A DNA stretch of 21,651 nt from JAIUNP01 sp020161975 (GCA_036745275.1 DAIOGK010000039.1:1-21651); one strand, 5' to 3'. Shown: positions 9,253 through 17,400, counted from the first letter of the stretch. Notes: generated from the letters alone by a model not told the origin. Numbers and translations: made by a program.

Positions 9253-9576
9253 ATGCACACGAACGATGATGACATTCTGGCGGCTGCGGAAGCCTGGGCG
9301 AAGGCCGGGCGGGCGGTTGCCATCGCCACGGTCATCCAGACCTGGGGGTCCGCGCCGCGACCGGTCGGTTCGCACCTGATCATCGACGGGGAGGGGAACT
9401 TCCTCGGATCCGTCTCCGGCGGCTGTGTCGAGGGTGCAGTTGTTGCCGAGGCGCTGGACGTGATCGAGAGCGGTCAGCCACGGACGCTGACTTTCGGCGT
9501 GGCGGATGCGACAGCCTGGCGGGTCGGGCTCTCCTGCGGTGGCAAAATCGCGATCTATGTGGAGCCGATCCAATGA
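9253..9576 (+). CDS. XdhC/CoxI-type protein, N-terminal domain only
   Basis: This 107-residue protein corresponds to the N-terminal domain of XdhC/CoxI proteins: RAVAIATVIQTWGSAPRPVG, then GSVSGGCVEG (52-61) and LSCGGKI (93-99). XdhC proteins bind molybdenum cofactor, help its sulfuration and deliver it to xanthine dehydrogenase-type enzymes. A full XdhC also has a C-terminal Rossmann domain; here that domain is in the next gene, whose ATG overlaps this TGA. The two products probably form one functional unit. C58 and C95 are candidates for cofactor or sulfur handling. The 80-base gap after coxE has no strong promoter, so it is probably in the same operon. Confidence 0.85.
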   Translation: MHTNDDDILAAAEAWAKAGRAVAIATVIQTWGSAPRPVGSHLIIDGEGNFLGSVSGGCVEGAVVAEALDVIESGQPRTLTFGVADATAWRVGLSCGGKIAIYVEPIQ

Positions 9577-10268
9577 AACTCGCGCTTCTTGCCGAACTCA
9601 ACGCGGAACGTCAGGCGCGCCGCGCCGCTGTTCTGGCGACAGATACGGCCAGCGGCGAAGCGCGGTTGATCCGCGCGGCAGAACTTGCCGGTGCGCCGCT
9701 GAACGGCTCGGCGCTGGGTGAAGCGGTGGCGGACGCCCTGCGCAAAGGGCGCAGCGGCACGGTTGAAGTGGACGGCAAGGCGCTGTTTCTCACCGTATAT
9801 GTCCCTCCGGTCAAGGTGGTGATTACCGGGGCGGTCCATATCAGCCAGGCGCTGGCGCCGATGCTGCGGCAGGTTGGGTTCGACCTGACCATCATCGACC
9901 CGCGCACAGCCTTTGCGACACCCGAGCGGTTTCCGGGGGAAAGGGTGCTGGCCGAATGGCCCGAAACGGTGCTACCTGGCCTTGCGATTGACGCATACAC
10001 GGCGTTTGTCGCGCTGACGCATGACCCGAAAATTGATGATCCAGGGCTGGAGGCGGCGCTGCGTGCGGGCTGTTTCTATATCGGCGCGCTCGGCAGCCGC
10101 AAAACCCATGCCGGGCGCGTGGCGCGTCTCATGCAGCGCGGATTCTCCGAGGTGGAGATCGGACGCATCCATGCGCCGGTCGGGCTCGATATCGGCGCCA
10201 TCAGCCCGGCGGAAATTGCGGTGTCCGTGCTGGCAGAGATCATCGGCACGTTGAGGCAGCCCACATGA
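9573..10268 (+). CDS. XdhC-family protein, C-terminal Rossmann domain
   Basis: This 231-residue protein contains the XdhC C-terminal Rossmann domain: a beta-strand and turn VKVVITGAVHISQAL (about 80-94), IIDPR (107-111), FVALTHDPKID (145-155), GALGSRKTH (171-179), APVGLDIGA (201-209) and SPAEIAVSVLAEI. The first 75 residues are a separate small domain ending LFLTVYVPP. It starts inside the stop of the N-terminal XdhC gene (ATGA) and its own stop overlaps the next start in the same way. Role: handling or insertion of the molybdenum cofactor for the CoxSLM enzyme. Split XdhC pairs such as CoxF/CoxI are known in rhizobial cox loci, so this is probably a normal arrangement rather than a broken gene. 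Confidence 0.85.
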   Translation: MKLALLAELNAERQARRAAVLATDTASGEARLIRAAELAGAPLNGSALGEAVADALRKGRSGTVEVDGKALFLTVYVPPVKVVITGAVHISQALAPMLRQVGFDLTIIDPRTAFATPERFPGERVLAEWPETVLPGLAIDAYTAFVALTHDPKIDDPGLEAALRAGCFYIGALGSRKTHAGRVARLMQRGFSEVEIGRIHAPVGLDIGAISPAEIAVSVLAEIIGTLRQPT

Positions 10269-11857
10269 AATTCGGGGCCGTTCCGGTTGCGGAAGCAGAG
10301 GGGGCTGTCCTCGCCCATGCGGTGAAGCAGGGCGGGGTGGTGCTGCGCAAGGGGACGGTTTTGAGTGCAGATGATGTGACGCGGCTGACGGCGGCGGGCG
10401 TTGTGACGGTGGTAACTGCCCGCCTTGAACCCGGCGATGTGGCCGAGGATCAAGCCGCCGGAGAGGTCGCGGCCGCGCTTGCAAGCGATCATGTCCGGGT
10501 CGAAGCGCCGCATACGGGCCGCTCGAACTTGTTCGCTGAAGAGGCAGGGATACTCCGCATCAATGCTGCAGCCATTAACGCAATGAATGTGCTTGACGAG
10601 GCGGTGACGGTTGCGACCTTGCCCGACTTTCGCGCCGTTGTGGCTGGCGAGATGGTCGGAACGGTCAAGATCATTCCGTTTTCTGTGCCGAAATCGCTGG
10701 CGCAACGGGCAGCGCAGGCGGGGGGCAGGGCCATCCGTATCTCGCCATACCGGGCGCGAAGCGTTGCGGTGATTTCCACGCTGCTGCCGGGGTTGAAACC
10801 CTCTGTCATCGACAAAACGATCAACGCGTTGCGCGAACGGCTGGCTCCGTCCGGCTCCACGATCACGGCAGATATCCGCATTCCGCATGAGGCCGGAGCG
10901 CTGGCAGGGGCGCTCGCCGAGGTGCGGGGCGCGGGGATGGTGATCGTGTTCGGCGCCTCCGCGATTGCTGACCGGGGCGATGTCATCCCCGCCGCGCTGG
11001 TGGCGAGCGGCGGCACCATCGAGCATTTCGGAATGCCGGTTGATCCGGGCAATCTGCTGTTGATTGGTACGCGGGCAGGGGTGCCGGTTCTGGGCGCTCC
11101 GGGCTGCGCCCGCTCGCCGCGCGAAAACGGCTTTGACTGGGTTTTGCAGCGCTTGCTGGCCGATGTACCGGTCACGCGGGCTGATATCCAGAGCATGGGG
11201 GTTGGCGGGCTGTTGATGGAAATCGTCGCCCGACCCCAACCGCGCGATCCGCAGGGACGGGGTCAGGGCCCGCTGCCGATCGGCGTCGTCGTGCTGGCGG
11301 CAGGCCGTTCGACACGGATGGGCGCCAACAAGTTGCTGGCGCAATACCGGGGAAAGCCGCTGGTGCGGCATGTGGCGGAGGCGGGGCTTGCTGCCGGTGT
11401 TGGCCCGGTGACAGTGGTGACCGGGCACCAGGCCGAAGCGATACGCGCGGCGCTAGAGGGGCTGCCGGTCTCCTTTGTGCACAATGCCGATTTTGCGAGC
11501 GGGATGGCGTCATCACTCAAAGCCGGCATTGCGGCATTGGGTGAAGTGGCGGGCGCGGCGATCCTGCTGGGCGATATGCCGCTGGTTTCGGCTGCGCTCA
11601 TCATGCGGCTTGCAACTGTCCTTCAGGATAGCCCCGGTGCGCGCGCCGTGGTGCCGACCACGCTTGGCGAGCGCGGCAATCCGGTGTTGATCGGGAAAAG
11701 CCTGTTTGATGCGGTGGCAACGCTGGCGGGGGATACCGGTGCGCGCATGCTCTTCGCGGCTGTGGATGATCAGGTGATCGAGGTGCCGGTGGATGATCCC
11801 GGCATCCATCTCGATATTGATACCCCCGAGGCATTGACGGGGCTTCAAGCTCAATAG
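10265..11857 (+). CDS. MoeA-like molybdopterin-binding domain fused to MocA-like nucleotidyltransferase
   Basis: The 530-residue protein has two parts. Residues 1 to about 330 resemble a MoaB/MoeA-type molybdopterin-binding protein (GTVKIIPFSVPKS, then GASAIADRGDVIPAAL and APGCARSP). From about 338, the MobA/MocA nucleotidyltransferase begins: VVVLAAGRSTRMGANK (341-356) is the NTP-binding loop and GDMPLVS (436-442) holds the metal-binding aspartate. MocA transfers CMP to molybdopterin to form the MCD cofactor used by CoxL-type enzymes, so the fusion may join metal handling to cofactor maturation. The ATG overlaps the XdhC stop. The last 7 bases overlap the 3' end of the convergent gene. The fusion is seen; specificity for CTP over GTP is inferred from the neighbours. 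Confidence 0.85.
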   Translation: MKFGAVPVAEAEGAVLAHAVKQGGVVLRKGTVLSADDVTRLTAAGVVTVVTARLEPGDVAEDQAAGEVAAALASDHVRVEAPHTGRSNLFAEEAGILRINAAAINAMNVLDEAVTVATLPDFRAVVAGEMVGTVKIIPFSVPKSLAQRAAQAGGRAIRISPYRARSVAVISTLLPGLKPSVIDKTINALRERLAPSGSTITADIRIPHEAGALAGALAEVRGAGMVIVFGASAIADRGDVIPAALVASGGTIEHFGMPVDPGNLLLIGTRAGVPVLGAPGCARSPRENGFDWVLQRLLADVPVTRADIQSMGVGGLLMEIVARPQPRDPQGRGQGPLPIGVVVLAAGRSTRMGANKLLAQYRGKPLVRHVAEAGLAAGVGPVTVVTGHQAEAIRAALEGLPVSFVHNADFASGMASSLKAGIAALGEVAGAAILLGDMPLVSAALIMRLATVLQDSPGARAVVPTTLGERGNPVLIGKSLFDAVATLAGDTGARMLFAAVDDQVIEVPVDDPGIHLDIDTPEALTGLQAQ

Positions 11858-12561
11858 CGCATATACGCCCCGCCGCTGACATAGCCCGTCGGGCGGAGGT
11901 TGTGGTCCCACATCACGCCGCCGGCAATGTCGATGGTCAGCTTCCAGAGTTTCGCTTCGCCCAGATGCAGCCCCAGCTTCACCTTGCCGGAATCGCGCGA
12001 GGTCGAGGCCACCACCTCCGGCCCAAGGGCAAACGGCAGTTCGGCGAAGCGGTAGCCGAGGCGGGCGCGGCTCCACCAGTTGCGCGCGGCGACATCGGCG
12101 GCGGCATGAAGGGTGATATAGGTGTCCTCGCGCGGGCGAATCCAGATGTCGAGATTCATCGCAACGCCGTAGACAACATGGCCGCCGCCCCAGCGCTTGC
12201 GCACCTGCGCCATTGACGGGCCAAGGCCGAATGCGGTGAATACAGGCCCGGTGCTGCGCTCAAAGCCGAAAATCAGCCGCGACTGCTGGTCGATTTCATT
12301 CATGAGCAGGCGCCCGCTGGATGCGCGCCGCGCATCGCTGAGCGAGATGCCGGACGCCATCAACACAAAGCCGCGCGTCCCATCCTGCAAGGGCAGACTG
12401 AAACTGCGCCTGCCGCCGCTGGCAAGGAACGATGATCGCGCATCCGCCTCGATCGCGGAAAACACGGTATCAAAGAACAGCATATCCTTGAGGCTGAGCG
12501 CGCGGGCGGGCATTGCGAGGCACACACTCGCGAGCATTGCCATTGCCATTGCCCGTCCCAC
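11851..12561 (-). CDS. Secreted protein, possibly BcsS-like outer-membrane protein
   Basis: A 236-residue protein with an N-terminal signal peptide (VGRAMAMAMLASVCLAMPARA, cleaved after ARA). The second half alternates hydrophobic and polar residues in strand-like blocks (SRARLGYRFAELPFALGPEVV, then GKVKLGLHLGEAKLW) and ends in an aromatic residue (GGAYMRY), as outer-membrane beta-barrel proteins do. The ALGPEVV / LGLHLGE pattern recalls the cellulose biosynthesis protein BcsS family, but I cannot confirm this without a search, and no cellulose synthase genes are in the window. The start is uncertain: GTG 12561, or ATG at 12549 or 12543 within a CATTGC repeat. GTG keeps the arginine expected in a signal peptide. 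It converges on the MocA-like gene with a 7-base overlap. Confidence 0.65.
   Translation of the reverse strand: MGRAMAMAMLASVCLAMPARALSLKDMLFFDTVFSAIEADARSSFLASGGRRSFSLPLQDGTRGFVLMASGISLSDARRASSGRLLMNEIDQQSRLIFGFERSTGPVFTAFGLGPSMAQVRKRWGGGHVVYGVAMNLDIWIRPREDTYITLHAAADVAARNWWSRARLGYRFAELPFALGPEVVASTSRDSGKVKLGLHLGEAKLWKLTIDIAGGVMWDHNLRPTGYVSGGAYMRY
12535..12552 (-). repeat. Three tandem CATTGC hexamers at a translation start
   Basis: CATTGC occurs three times in a row. On the coding (-) strand this reads GCAATG three times and gives alternating Ala-Met codons at the start of the secreted protein, with several in-frame ATGs. Copy-number change would keep the frame but alter start choice and signal-peptide length. 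Confidence 0.6.
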
Positions 12562-12679
12562 ACGGCAATGAAGCGGAACGGGGTGGCGTGTTGCTACCGA
12601 TCAGAGGTTGCGCCATGTCTTGTCATGCAAGATTCCTGAACTCACTGGGCTTCCAGGCTCCTGCGCAAGTAAATCTGCT
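12562..12679. promoter_or_regulatory. Divergent promoter region
   Basis: This 118-base gap separates the secreted protein (-) from the acyltransferase (+), so both promoters must be in or near it. A short inverted repeat TCTTG-tcatg-CAAGA lies at 12618-12632. I see no clear -35/-10 pair on either strand. Confidence 0.3.
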
Positions 12680-13720
12680 GTGAAACACATTGCTTCGATC
12701 CAGATTCTCCGTGCTGTCGCCGCGTTCTCGGTGGCTTATGGGCATGTCGCCCATGATGCCGGAATAATCGCGTCCCGGCAGGGCACGCAGTTTTATGCGC
12801 CTTTCGCGGGGCTGAGCGGCGTTGGTGTTGACCTTTTCTTCGCGATCTCCGGTTTCGTGATGATGATATCTGCAGCGCCGCTGTTTGGCACACCGGGAGC
12901 GTCGCGGCATTTCTTTCTCAGGCGGCTGACACGGATCGTGCCGATCTACTGGCTCGTGACCTTTGTTTACCTGCTCGCGATGGCAGTTTTGCCGGGAGCA
13001 ACCAGTTCAGGGCCGCCCAGTACGCTCGATATTCTTCGGTCATTGTTCTTCATTCCCTACCAGCGTGCGGACAGCGGGCTGATCCAGCCGCTTTATGGCC
13101 TTGGCTGGACGCTGAACTATGAGATGTTCTTCTACACGCTGTTCGCCGGCGCGGTTCTGCTGCCGATCCGTCAGGCGGTGCCGGCGATTATCGGCCTTTT
13201 GCTTGCGCTTGCGACGCTTGGTGCGGTCGTGCCGTTCCAATCGGCGCCACTGCGCTTCTGGACCGATCCGATCATTTTGGAGTTCGCGTTCGGCATTGTT
13301 GTCGGTGTGGTGTTTCTGTCCGGCTGGCGGCCAGGCCGGACGGTTGGATTCTGCATGCTGGTGGTGGGGATTGCGCTCTTTGCGTGGCTCAACCGGTCAG
13401 GAGACATTCCGGGAGGCTGGGGGCGTGCGCTGATGGCCGGACTGCCGCTGGCGCTGGTGATGGCGGGAGCCCTGTTTGCTTTTCCGGGACCATTGCCGCG
13501 GCTCAGACTGCTCTCGGCTGTGGGGGATGCGTCCTATGCGCTCTATCTGTTTCACCCGATGGTGATCCGGTCGCTGTCGATCCTGTGGGGGCGGTCGGGC
13601 TTTGCGTCCGGATGGCTCTATGTCGGAACCGCGCTGGTGCTGTGCATCGGGCTGGCGTTGGCGCTGTATCGCTTTTTCGAGCGTCCGGTCACACGGTATC
13701 TGCAACGACACGTGCGATAA
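12680..13720 (+). CDS. Acyltransferase 3 family integral membrane protein
   Basis: A 346-residue membrane protein of the acyltransferase 3 (OafA/ExoZ-type) family, which O-acylates polysaccharides, lipopolysaccharide or other envelope carbohydrates from the inner membrane. The N-terminus reads VKHIASIQILRAVAAFSVAYGHV, with the family's conserved His22. It continues with FFAISGFVMM, FLRRLTRIVPIYWL, GLGWTLNYEMFFY and SYALYLFHP near the end, then FFERP. About ten hydrophobic segments are visible. I took GTG 12680 because family members start near this point. TTG 12608 is in frame but gives an atypical 24-residue extension; neither has a strong ribosome-binding site. The substrate is unknown. ExoD lies just downstream, so a surface-polysaccharide role is plausible. 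Confidence 0.85.
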   Translation: MKHIASIQILRAVAAFSVAYGHVAHDAGIIASRQGTQFYAPFAGLSGVGVDLFFAISGFVMMISAAPLFGTPGASRHFFLRRLTRIVPIYWLVTFVYLLAMAVLPGATSSGPPSTLDILRSLFFIPYQRADSGLIQPLYGLGWTLNYEMFFYTLFAGAVLLPIRQAVPAIIGLLLALATLGAVVPFQSAPLRFWTDPIILEFAFGIVVGVVFLSGWRPGRTVGFCMLVVGIALFAWLNRSGDIPGGWGRALMAGLPLALVMAGALFAFPGPLPRLRLLSAVGDASYALYLFHPMVIRSLSILWGRSGFASGWLYVGTALVLCIGLALALYRFFERPVTRYLQRHVR

Positions 13721-13748
13721 TGTCACGGCGTTGACCATTCGGCGAAGG

Positions 13749-13775
13749 GCCACTGGCAAATTCGGCCAGAATGGC
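13749..13775 (+). other. Stem-loop after the acyltransferase gene
   Basis: GCCACTGGC (13749-13757) pairs with GCCAG (13765-13769) and TGGC (13772-13775), giving a 9-bp stem with an AA bulge and a 7-nt loop. It is in the 93-base gap before exoD. There is no T-run, so an intrinsic terminator is doubtful. Confidence 0.3.
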
Positions 13776-13813
13776 TACATACGAGGGCACCGTCGTCAAC
13801 CATTTGCCCAAGC

Positions 13814-14434
13814 GTGTCAATTTCAGTTCCCGCCCACAGCATCACCGGAATTCTGACCGCTCTGCTCAATGCCAGTGACGGCACATCCGACGGCAAACTG
13901 TCGCTTGACGAGATGGTGGCTGCTTTCGGCAATCGCGCCTTTGGCATCCTCTATCTGCTGTTCGGACTGCCCAACTGCTTTCCCATGCCGCCCGGCATTC
14001 CTGTGCTCTGCGGGGTCGTGGTCATTGTCGTCTCGGTACAGATGCTGATGGGGCAGGAGATGCTGGTTTTGCCGCGATGGCTCGGCAAGCGGCGTGTGGA
14101 CCGGGCCTTGCTTGCCCGCGTTGTCGACAAGGCATTACGGCCATTGCAGGCGCTGGAGCGCGTCTCGCGCGAGCGTTATCTCGGCATGTCCAGCGGACTT
14201 GTACGGCGTGCCATCGGCCTTGCCGGCTGCGCGCTTGGGGTGGCACTGATGGCGCCGATTCCAATTTTCGGTGGCATTCCGGCAGGCATTGCCGTCACGA
14301 TCCTCGGCCTTGCGCTGGCCCAACGCGACGGAGCGCTGATCGCTTTCGGTGTGGCGATTGCGACGCCGGTGGCGCTGACGGTGACATCGGCGATGCTCTT
14401 TGCCCTGTTCCAGGGCGCTGCCGCCATGTTCTGA
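13814..14434 (+). CDS. exoD: ExoD-family exopolysaccharide synthesis protein
   Basis: A 206-residue integral membrane protein of the ExoD family. The typical pattern is visible: LSLDEMVAAFGNRAFGILYL, FGLPNCFPMPPGIPVLCG (conserved Pro-rich loop), then VSRERYLGMSSG and two further hydrophobic segments with IPIFGGIPAGIAVTILGLAL and a terminal helix. ExoD in Sinorhizobium affects exopolysaccharide production and alkali tolerance; its biochemical role is not established. The start GTG 13814 is weakly supported, with no clear ribosome-binding site. It converges with the GGDEF-EAL gene, with 24 bases between the stops. Confidence 0.85.
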   Translation: MSISVPAHSITGILTALLNASDGTSDGKLSLDEMVAAFGNRAFGILYLLFGLPNCFPMPPGIPVLCGVVVIVVSVQMLMGQEMLVLPRWLGKRRVDRALLARVVDKALRPLQALERVSRERYLGMSSGLVRRAIGLAGCALGVALMAPIPIFGGIPAGIAVTILGLALAQRDGALIAFGVAIATPVALTVTSAMLFALFQGAAAMF

Positions 14435-14458
14435 TGTTTCTTTGGGCCTTCTGAGGTC

Positions 14459-16579
14459 TCAGGCGGCGTTGACCTTTGCGTCCTCCAGGCGGACGTTGCG
14501 CGCCCTCACCAGCTTCAACGCATCTTCCAGCGGTGCCGGGCGGGCGAACAGGAAGCCTTGCAGATGGTGGCAACCCACGGCTTGCAGGTAGCGCATCTGC
14601 TCGTCTGTCTCGACGCCCTCCGCCGTCACCTTCAGCCCGAGTGCGCGGCCGAGATGGACGATGGAGTGGACGAGGATCGCCGATTCACCGGTTGCTTCCA
14701 TGCTGTCGAGGAAGGACTTGTCGATCTTGATGCGGTCGAAGGCAAAGCGGCGCAGGTAAATCAGGCTTGAGTAGCCGACGCCGAAATCGTCCATGGCGAA
14801 ACGGACGCCGATGGCATGAAGGTCCATGATCGCTGCTTCCGCCTTGTCGGCATCCTCCACGACGACGCCTTCGGTCAGTTCAAGTTCGAGATGTGTCGGG
14901 TCCATCCCGGTTTCAGCGATAATGCGCTCGACGGTGGCAACGAAATCGGCCTGCTTGAACTGTACGGGCGAGACGTTGACCGAAACGCTGATGTCCGGCC
15001 AGTTCTTTGCATCAAGGCAGGCGCGCCGCAGCACCCACTCGCCAAGCTGGCTGATCAGGCCGCGTTCCTCGGCGATGCCGATGAACTCGTTCGGTGGAAT
15101 CATGCCACGGATGGGGTGCATCCAGCGCACCAGCGCCTCCACGGAGGCAACCTCGCCAGTGTCTGCGGTCACGACCGGCTGGTAGAACAGCACAAGCTGG
15201 TCGTTGTCGATGGCCGAGCGCAGGTCGTCCTCGATCAGCTTCTTCAACTGGAGCGAATCGTTCATCTGGTGATCAAAGAACCAGTAGCGGTTGCGCCCCT
15301 CATTCTTGGCGCGATAGAGCGCGATATCAGCAAAGCGCATCAGGCTGACCGCATCGAGCCCGTTGCCGGGCGCGACGGAAACGCCGATCGAACAGCCGAT
15401 CTGCACTTCATGCCCGTCGATATCGAAGGGGCGGCGCAATTCGTCGAGCACACGGCGGGCGAGGGCCTCGGTGTCGGCCAGCGAACGGACGCCGACCTGA
15501 ACGATGGCAAATTCATCGCCGCCGAAGCGGGCCACGGTGTCGGCACCGCGCGTCAGCTCACCCAGGCGGGCAGCAACCATGATGATCAGCTTGTCGCCGG
15601 CAGGGTGGCCGTATTTGTCGTTGACCTCCTTGAACTTGTCGAGGTCGAGATACATGACGGCCAGACCGCCGCCTTCACGCGCGACGCGGCTCAGTTCGAC
15701 GTTGAGTGCCTTGAAGTAGAGGACCCGGTTCGGTAGCCCCGACAGCATGTCATGACCTGCCAGATGCTGGGCCTGAGCTTCGCTCTGTTCGAGTTCGCGC
15801 GTCACACGACGGATATGCAGGAAGACGAGCAGGCCGTAGATGCCTATGACGGCGATGCCCATCATGCCTATGCTGGCAAGGCTCTGAAGCGTGAATGAGC
15901 CGTCGTTGACCTTGTTCCAGACGACGTTTGTGGTTGCCACCTCGGGGGATGCAGCCGAGACGGGCACCGAATCGGCAAAACGCAGGTTGTCCAGCAACAG
16001 GCGAGAACCGATCTGCGCGAGTGTTGCATCTTCCATGCGCCGGGTGATCACGACATCGAAGCGATCCGCGACATTGACCGCCGCCATCGAGACAATCGCC
16101 TTGGGGTCAACCAGCGTGGCGCTGGTGCCAAGCCGGCGCACGGCGAAAGGGGTGGACTGTGCCCGTCGCTCGGTCATCAGTTCATCGGCGGACGCAAGGC
16201 GGCGCTTCAGCAACTCGTCACGGGCGGCAGAAACCGACAGCAGCTTGCCCGCCTTGTTGTAAACCGCAACAAAATCAATGCGATATTCGCTGGAGAAATG
16301 GTTGATGAGCGCTTGCATGTCGACCGCATGACTGGGGGCGGCCCGGACCATCAACAGGGCTTCGCGCTGGATGTTGTCGGCAAACTGCTGCGCCTCGTAG
16401 TCGAGTGCAAGGTCGATGCGCCGCTGCTCCATCTGCGCGATTTGTTTTTCGTTCTTGTCGAACCCATCCTTGGCCAGAAAGGTGATCGAGCCAATGACCG
16501 CGAAGGTCACGATCAGGATCGGAACGATAGACAGCGCCGCAGAATGTGTGCGGGGCCCCATTTTTGAGATGATCGACAT
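14459..16579 (-). CDS. Membrane GGDEF-EAL protein (bifunctional c-di-GMP enzyme)
   Basis: A 706-residue protein that probably makes and breaks cyclic di-GMP. TM1 lies near residues 12-36 and TM2 near 233-255. Between them is a periplasmic sensory region of about 195 residues (FSSEYRIDFVAVYNKAGKLLSV), PAS/CHASE-like but not assignable by eye. The GGDEF domain has an intact GGDEF (353-357) and an RGAD product-inhibition site (RxxD) 5 residues upstream. The EAL domain has EAL (481-483), NVSPVQF, DDFGVGYSS and KIDKSF, all consistent with phosphodiesterase activity. Both domains look catalytically competent, so net activity may depend on the periplasmic signal. It starts at ATG 16579, 14 bases from a 13-bp palindrome. 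Confidence 0.9.
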   Translation of the reverse strand: MSIISKMGPRTHSAALSIVPILIVTFAVIGSITFLAKDGFDKNEKQIAQMEQRRIDLALDYEAQQFADNIQREALLMVRAAPSHAVDMQALINHFSSEYRIDFVAVYNKAGKLLSVSAARDELLKRRLASADELMTERRAQSTPFAVRRLGTSATLVDPKAIVSMAAVNVADRFDVVITRRMEDATLAQIGSRLLLDNLRFADSVPVSAASPEVATTNVVWNKVNDGSFTLQSLASIGMMGIAVIGIYGLLVFLHIRRVTRELEQSEAQAQHLAGHDMLSGLPNRVLYFKALNVELSRVAREGGGLAVMYLDLDKFKEVNDKYGHPAGDKLIIMVAARLGELTRGADTVARFGGDEFAIVQVGVRSLADTEALARRVLDELRRPFDIDGHEVQIGCSIGVSVAPGNGLDAVSLMRFADIALYRAKNEGRNRYWFFDHQMNDSLQLKKLIEDDLRSAIDNDQLVLFYQPVVTADTGEVASVEALVRWMHPIRGMIPPNEFIGIAEERGLISQLGEWVLRRACLDAKNWPDISVSVNVSPVQFKQADFVATVERIIAETGMDPTHLELELTEGVVVEDADKAEAAIMDLHAIGVRFAMDDFGVGYSSLIYLRRFAFDRIKIDKSFLDSMEATGESAILVHSIVHLGRALGLKVTAEGVETDEQMRYLQAVGCHHLQGFLFARPAPLEDALKLVRARNVRLEDAKVNAA

Positions 16580-16592
16580 GCTTATTCCGAAC

Positions 16593-16605
16593 TGTGTTCA
16601 ACACA
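16593..16605. promoter_or_regulatory. Palindrome upstream of the GGDEF-EAL gene
   Basis: TGTGTT-c-AACACA is a perfect inverted repeat of 6+6 bases, 14 bases upstream of the GGDEF-EAL ATG. It fits an operator for a dimeric repressor; the regulator is unknown. The rest of the 140-base gap to the radC end (16580-16719) has no gene. Confidence 0.35.
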
Positions 16606-16719
16606 CGTCCGGCGAGATTGGCATGGGGAAGTTTACCATTCGTTGACAGTAAATGTATTTGTGATGCTCTTTCATCCTCTGCCAGAACTTTTCGGGAGAG
16701 GTGCTGTTACGCCATTTGT

Positions 16720-17400
16720 TCAGAGAAGTCCGAGGCCGCGAAAGCTTGCGTGTCCGTTCCGCCCGATGATCACATGATCATGGACCGCGATGGAAAGCTG
16801 CTTGGCGATGCTCACAATATCCTGAGTCATCCTGATATCGGCTTGCGAGGGGGCGGGGTCGCCGGAGGGGTGATTGTGCACCAGAATCAGGGCGGTTGCC
16901 GACAGTTCAATGGCGCGACGTACCACCTCACGCGGGTAAACCGGGGTGTGGTCCACCGTACCGGTCTGCTGCACCTCATCGGCAATCAAGCCATTCTTCT
17001 TGTCGAGAAACAGTACGCGGAAAGCCTCGCGTTCCTCAAATGCCATGGCGATGCGACAGTAATCGATAAGGGCTGCCCAGGACGACAGGACCGTGCGGCG
17101 GCGCACCTCCCCCTTCACCATGCGTTGGCTTGCCGCCGCAACGATCTTCAAATCGAGCGCTGCGGAAGGCCCCATGCCTTCCACCTCCGCCAACCGCTCG
17201 ACCGAGGCGCCGAGCACCTCGGCGAAGGAGCCGAAGCGGGCGATCAGGGTCTTGGCCAAGGCCTTTACATCCCGGCGCGGGATGGCGCGGAACAGGATCA
17301 GTTCCAGAAGTTCATAGTCGGGCAGGGCATCGGCCCCGCCGTCCCGGAAGCGCTGACGCAAACGGTCGCGATGGCCGGCGGTATGATCCGGCGCGCTCAT
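16720..17400 (-). CDS. radC: RadC family protein (JAMM/MPN+ domain)
   Basis: A 226-residue RadC protein. The N-terminal helix-hairpin-helix part contains LPDYELLELILF and LAEVEGMGPSAALDLKIV (70-87). The C-terminal MPN+ domain has the zinc motif H175-x-H177 ... D188 with S179 (HNHPSGDPAPSQAD), and VHDHVIIG near the end. The name comes from an old link to DNA repair that was later withdrawn for E. coli; its function is unclear. The ATG overlaps the map stop as ATGA, so it is translated with map. Length and motifs are complete. Confidence 0.93.
   Translation of the reverse strand: MSAPDHTAGHRDRLRQRFRDGGADALPDYELLELILFRAIPRRDVKALAKTLIARFGSFAEVLGASVERLAEVEGMGPSAALDLKIVAAASQRMVKGEVRRRTVLSSWAALIDYCRIAMAFEEREAFRVLFLDKKNGLIADEVQQTGTVDHTPVYPREVVRRAIELSATALILVHNHPSGDPAPSQADIRMTQDIVSIAKQLSIAVHDHVIIGRNGHASFRGLGLL

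Noticed and set aside
14451..14462. CTGAG-gt-CTCAG between exoD and the GGDEF-EAL gene as a terminator
   Set aside because: The 2-nt loop is too small, the remaining stem is only 4 bp, and there is no T-run.
14816..15736. A 306-codon open frame on the + strand
   Set aside because: It is the complement of the GGDEF-EAL gene, whose motifs are intact on the - strand.
16643..16648. TTGACA as the -35 of a + strand promoter
   Set aside because: There is no acceptable -10 at 16-18 bases and no + strand gene follows.
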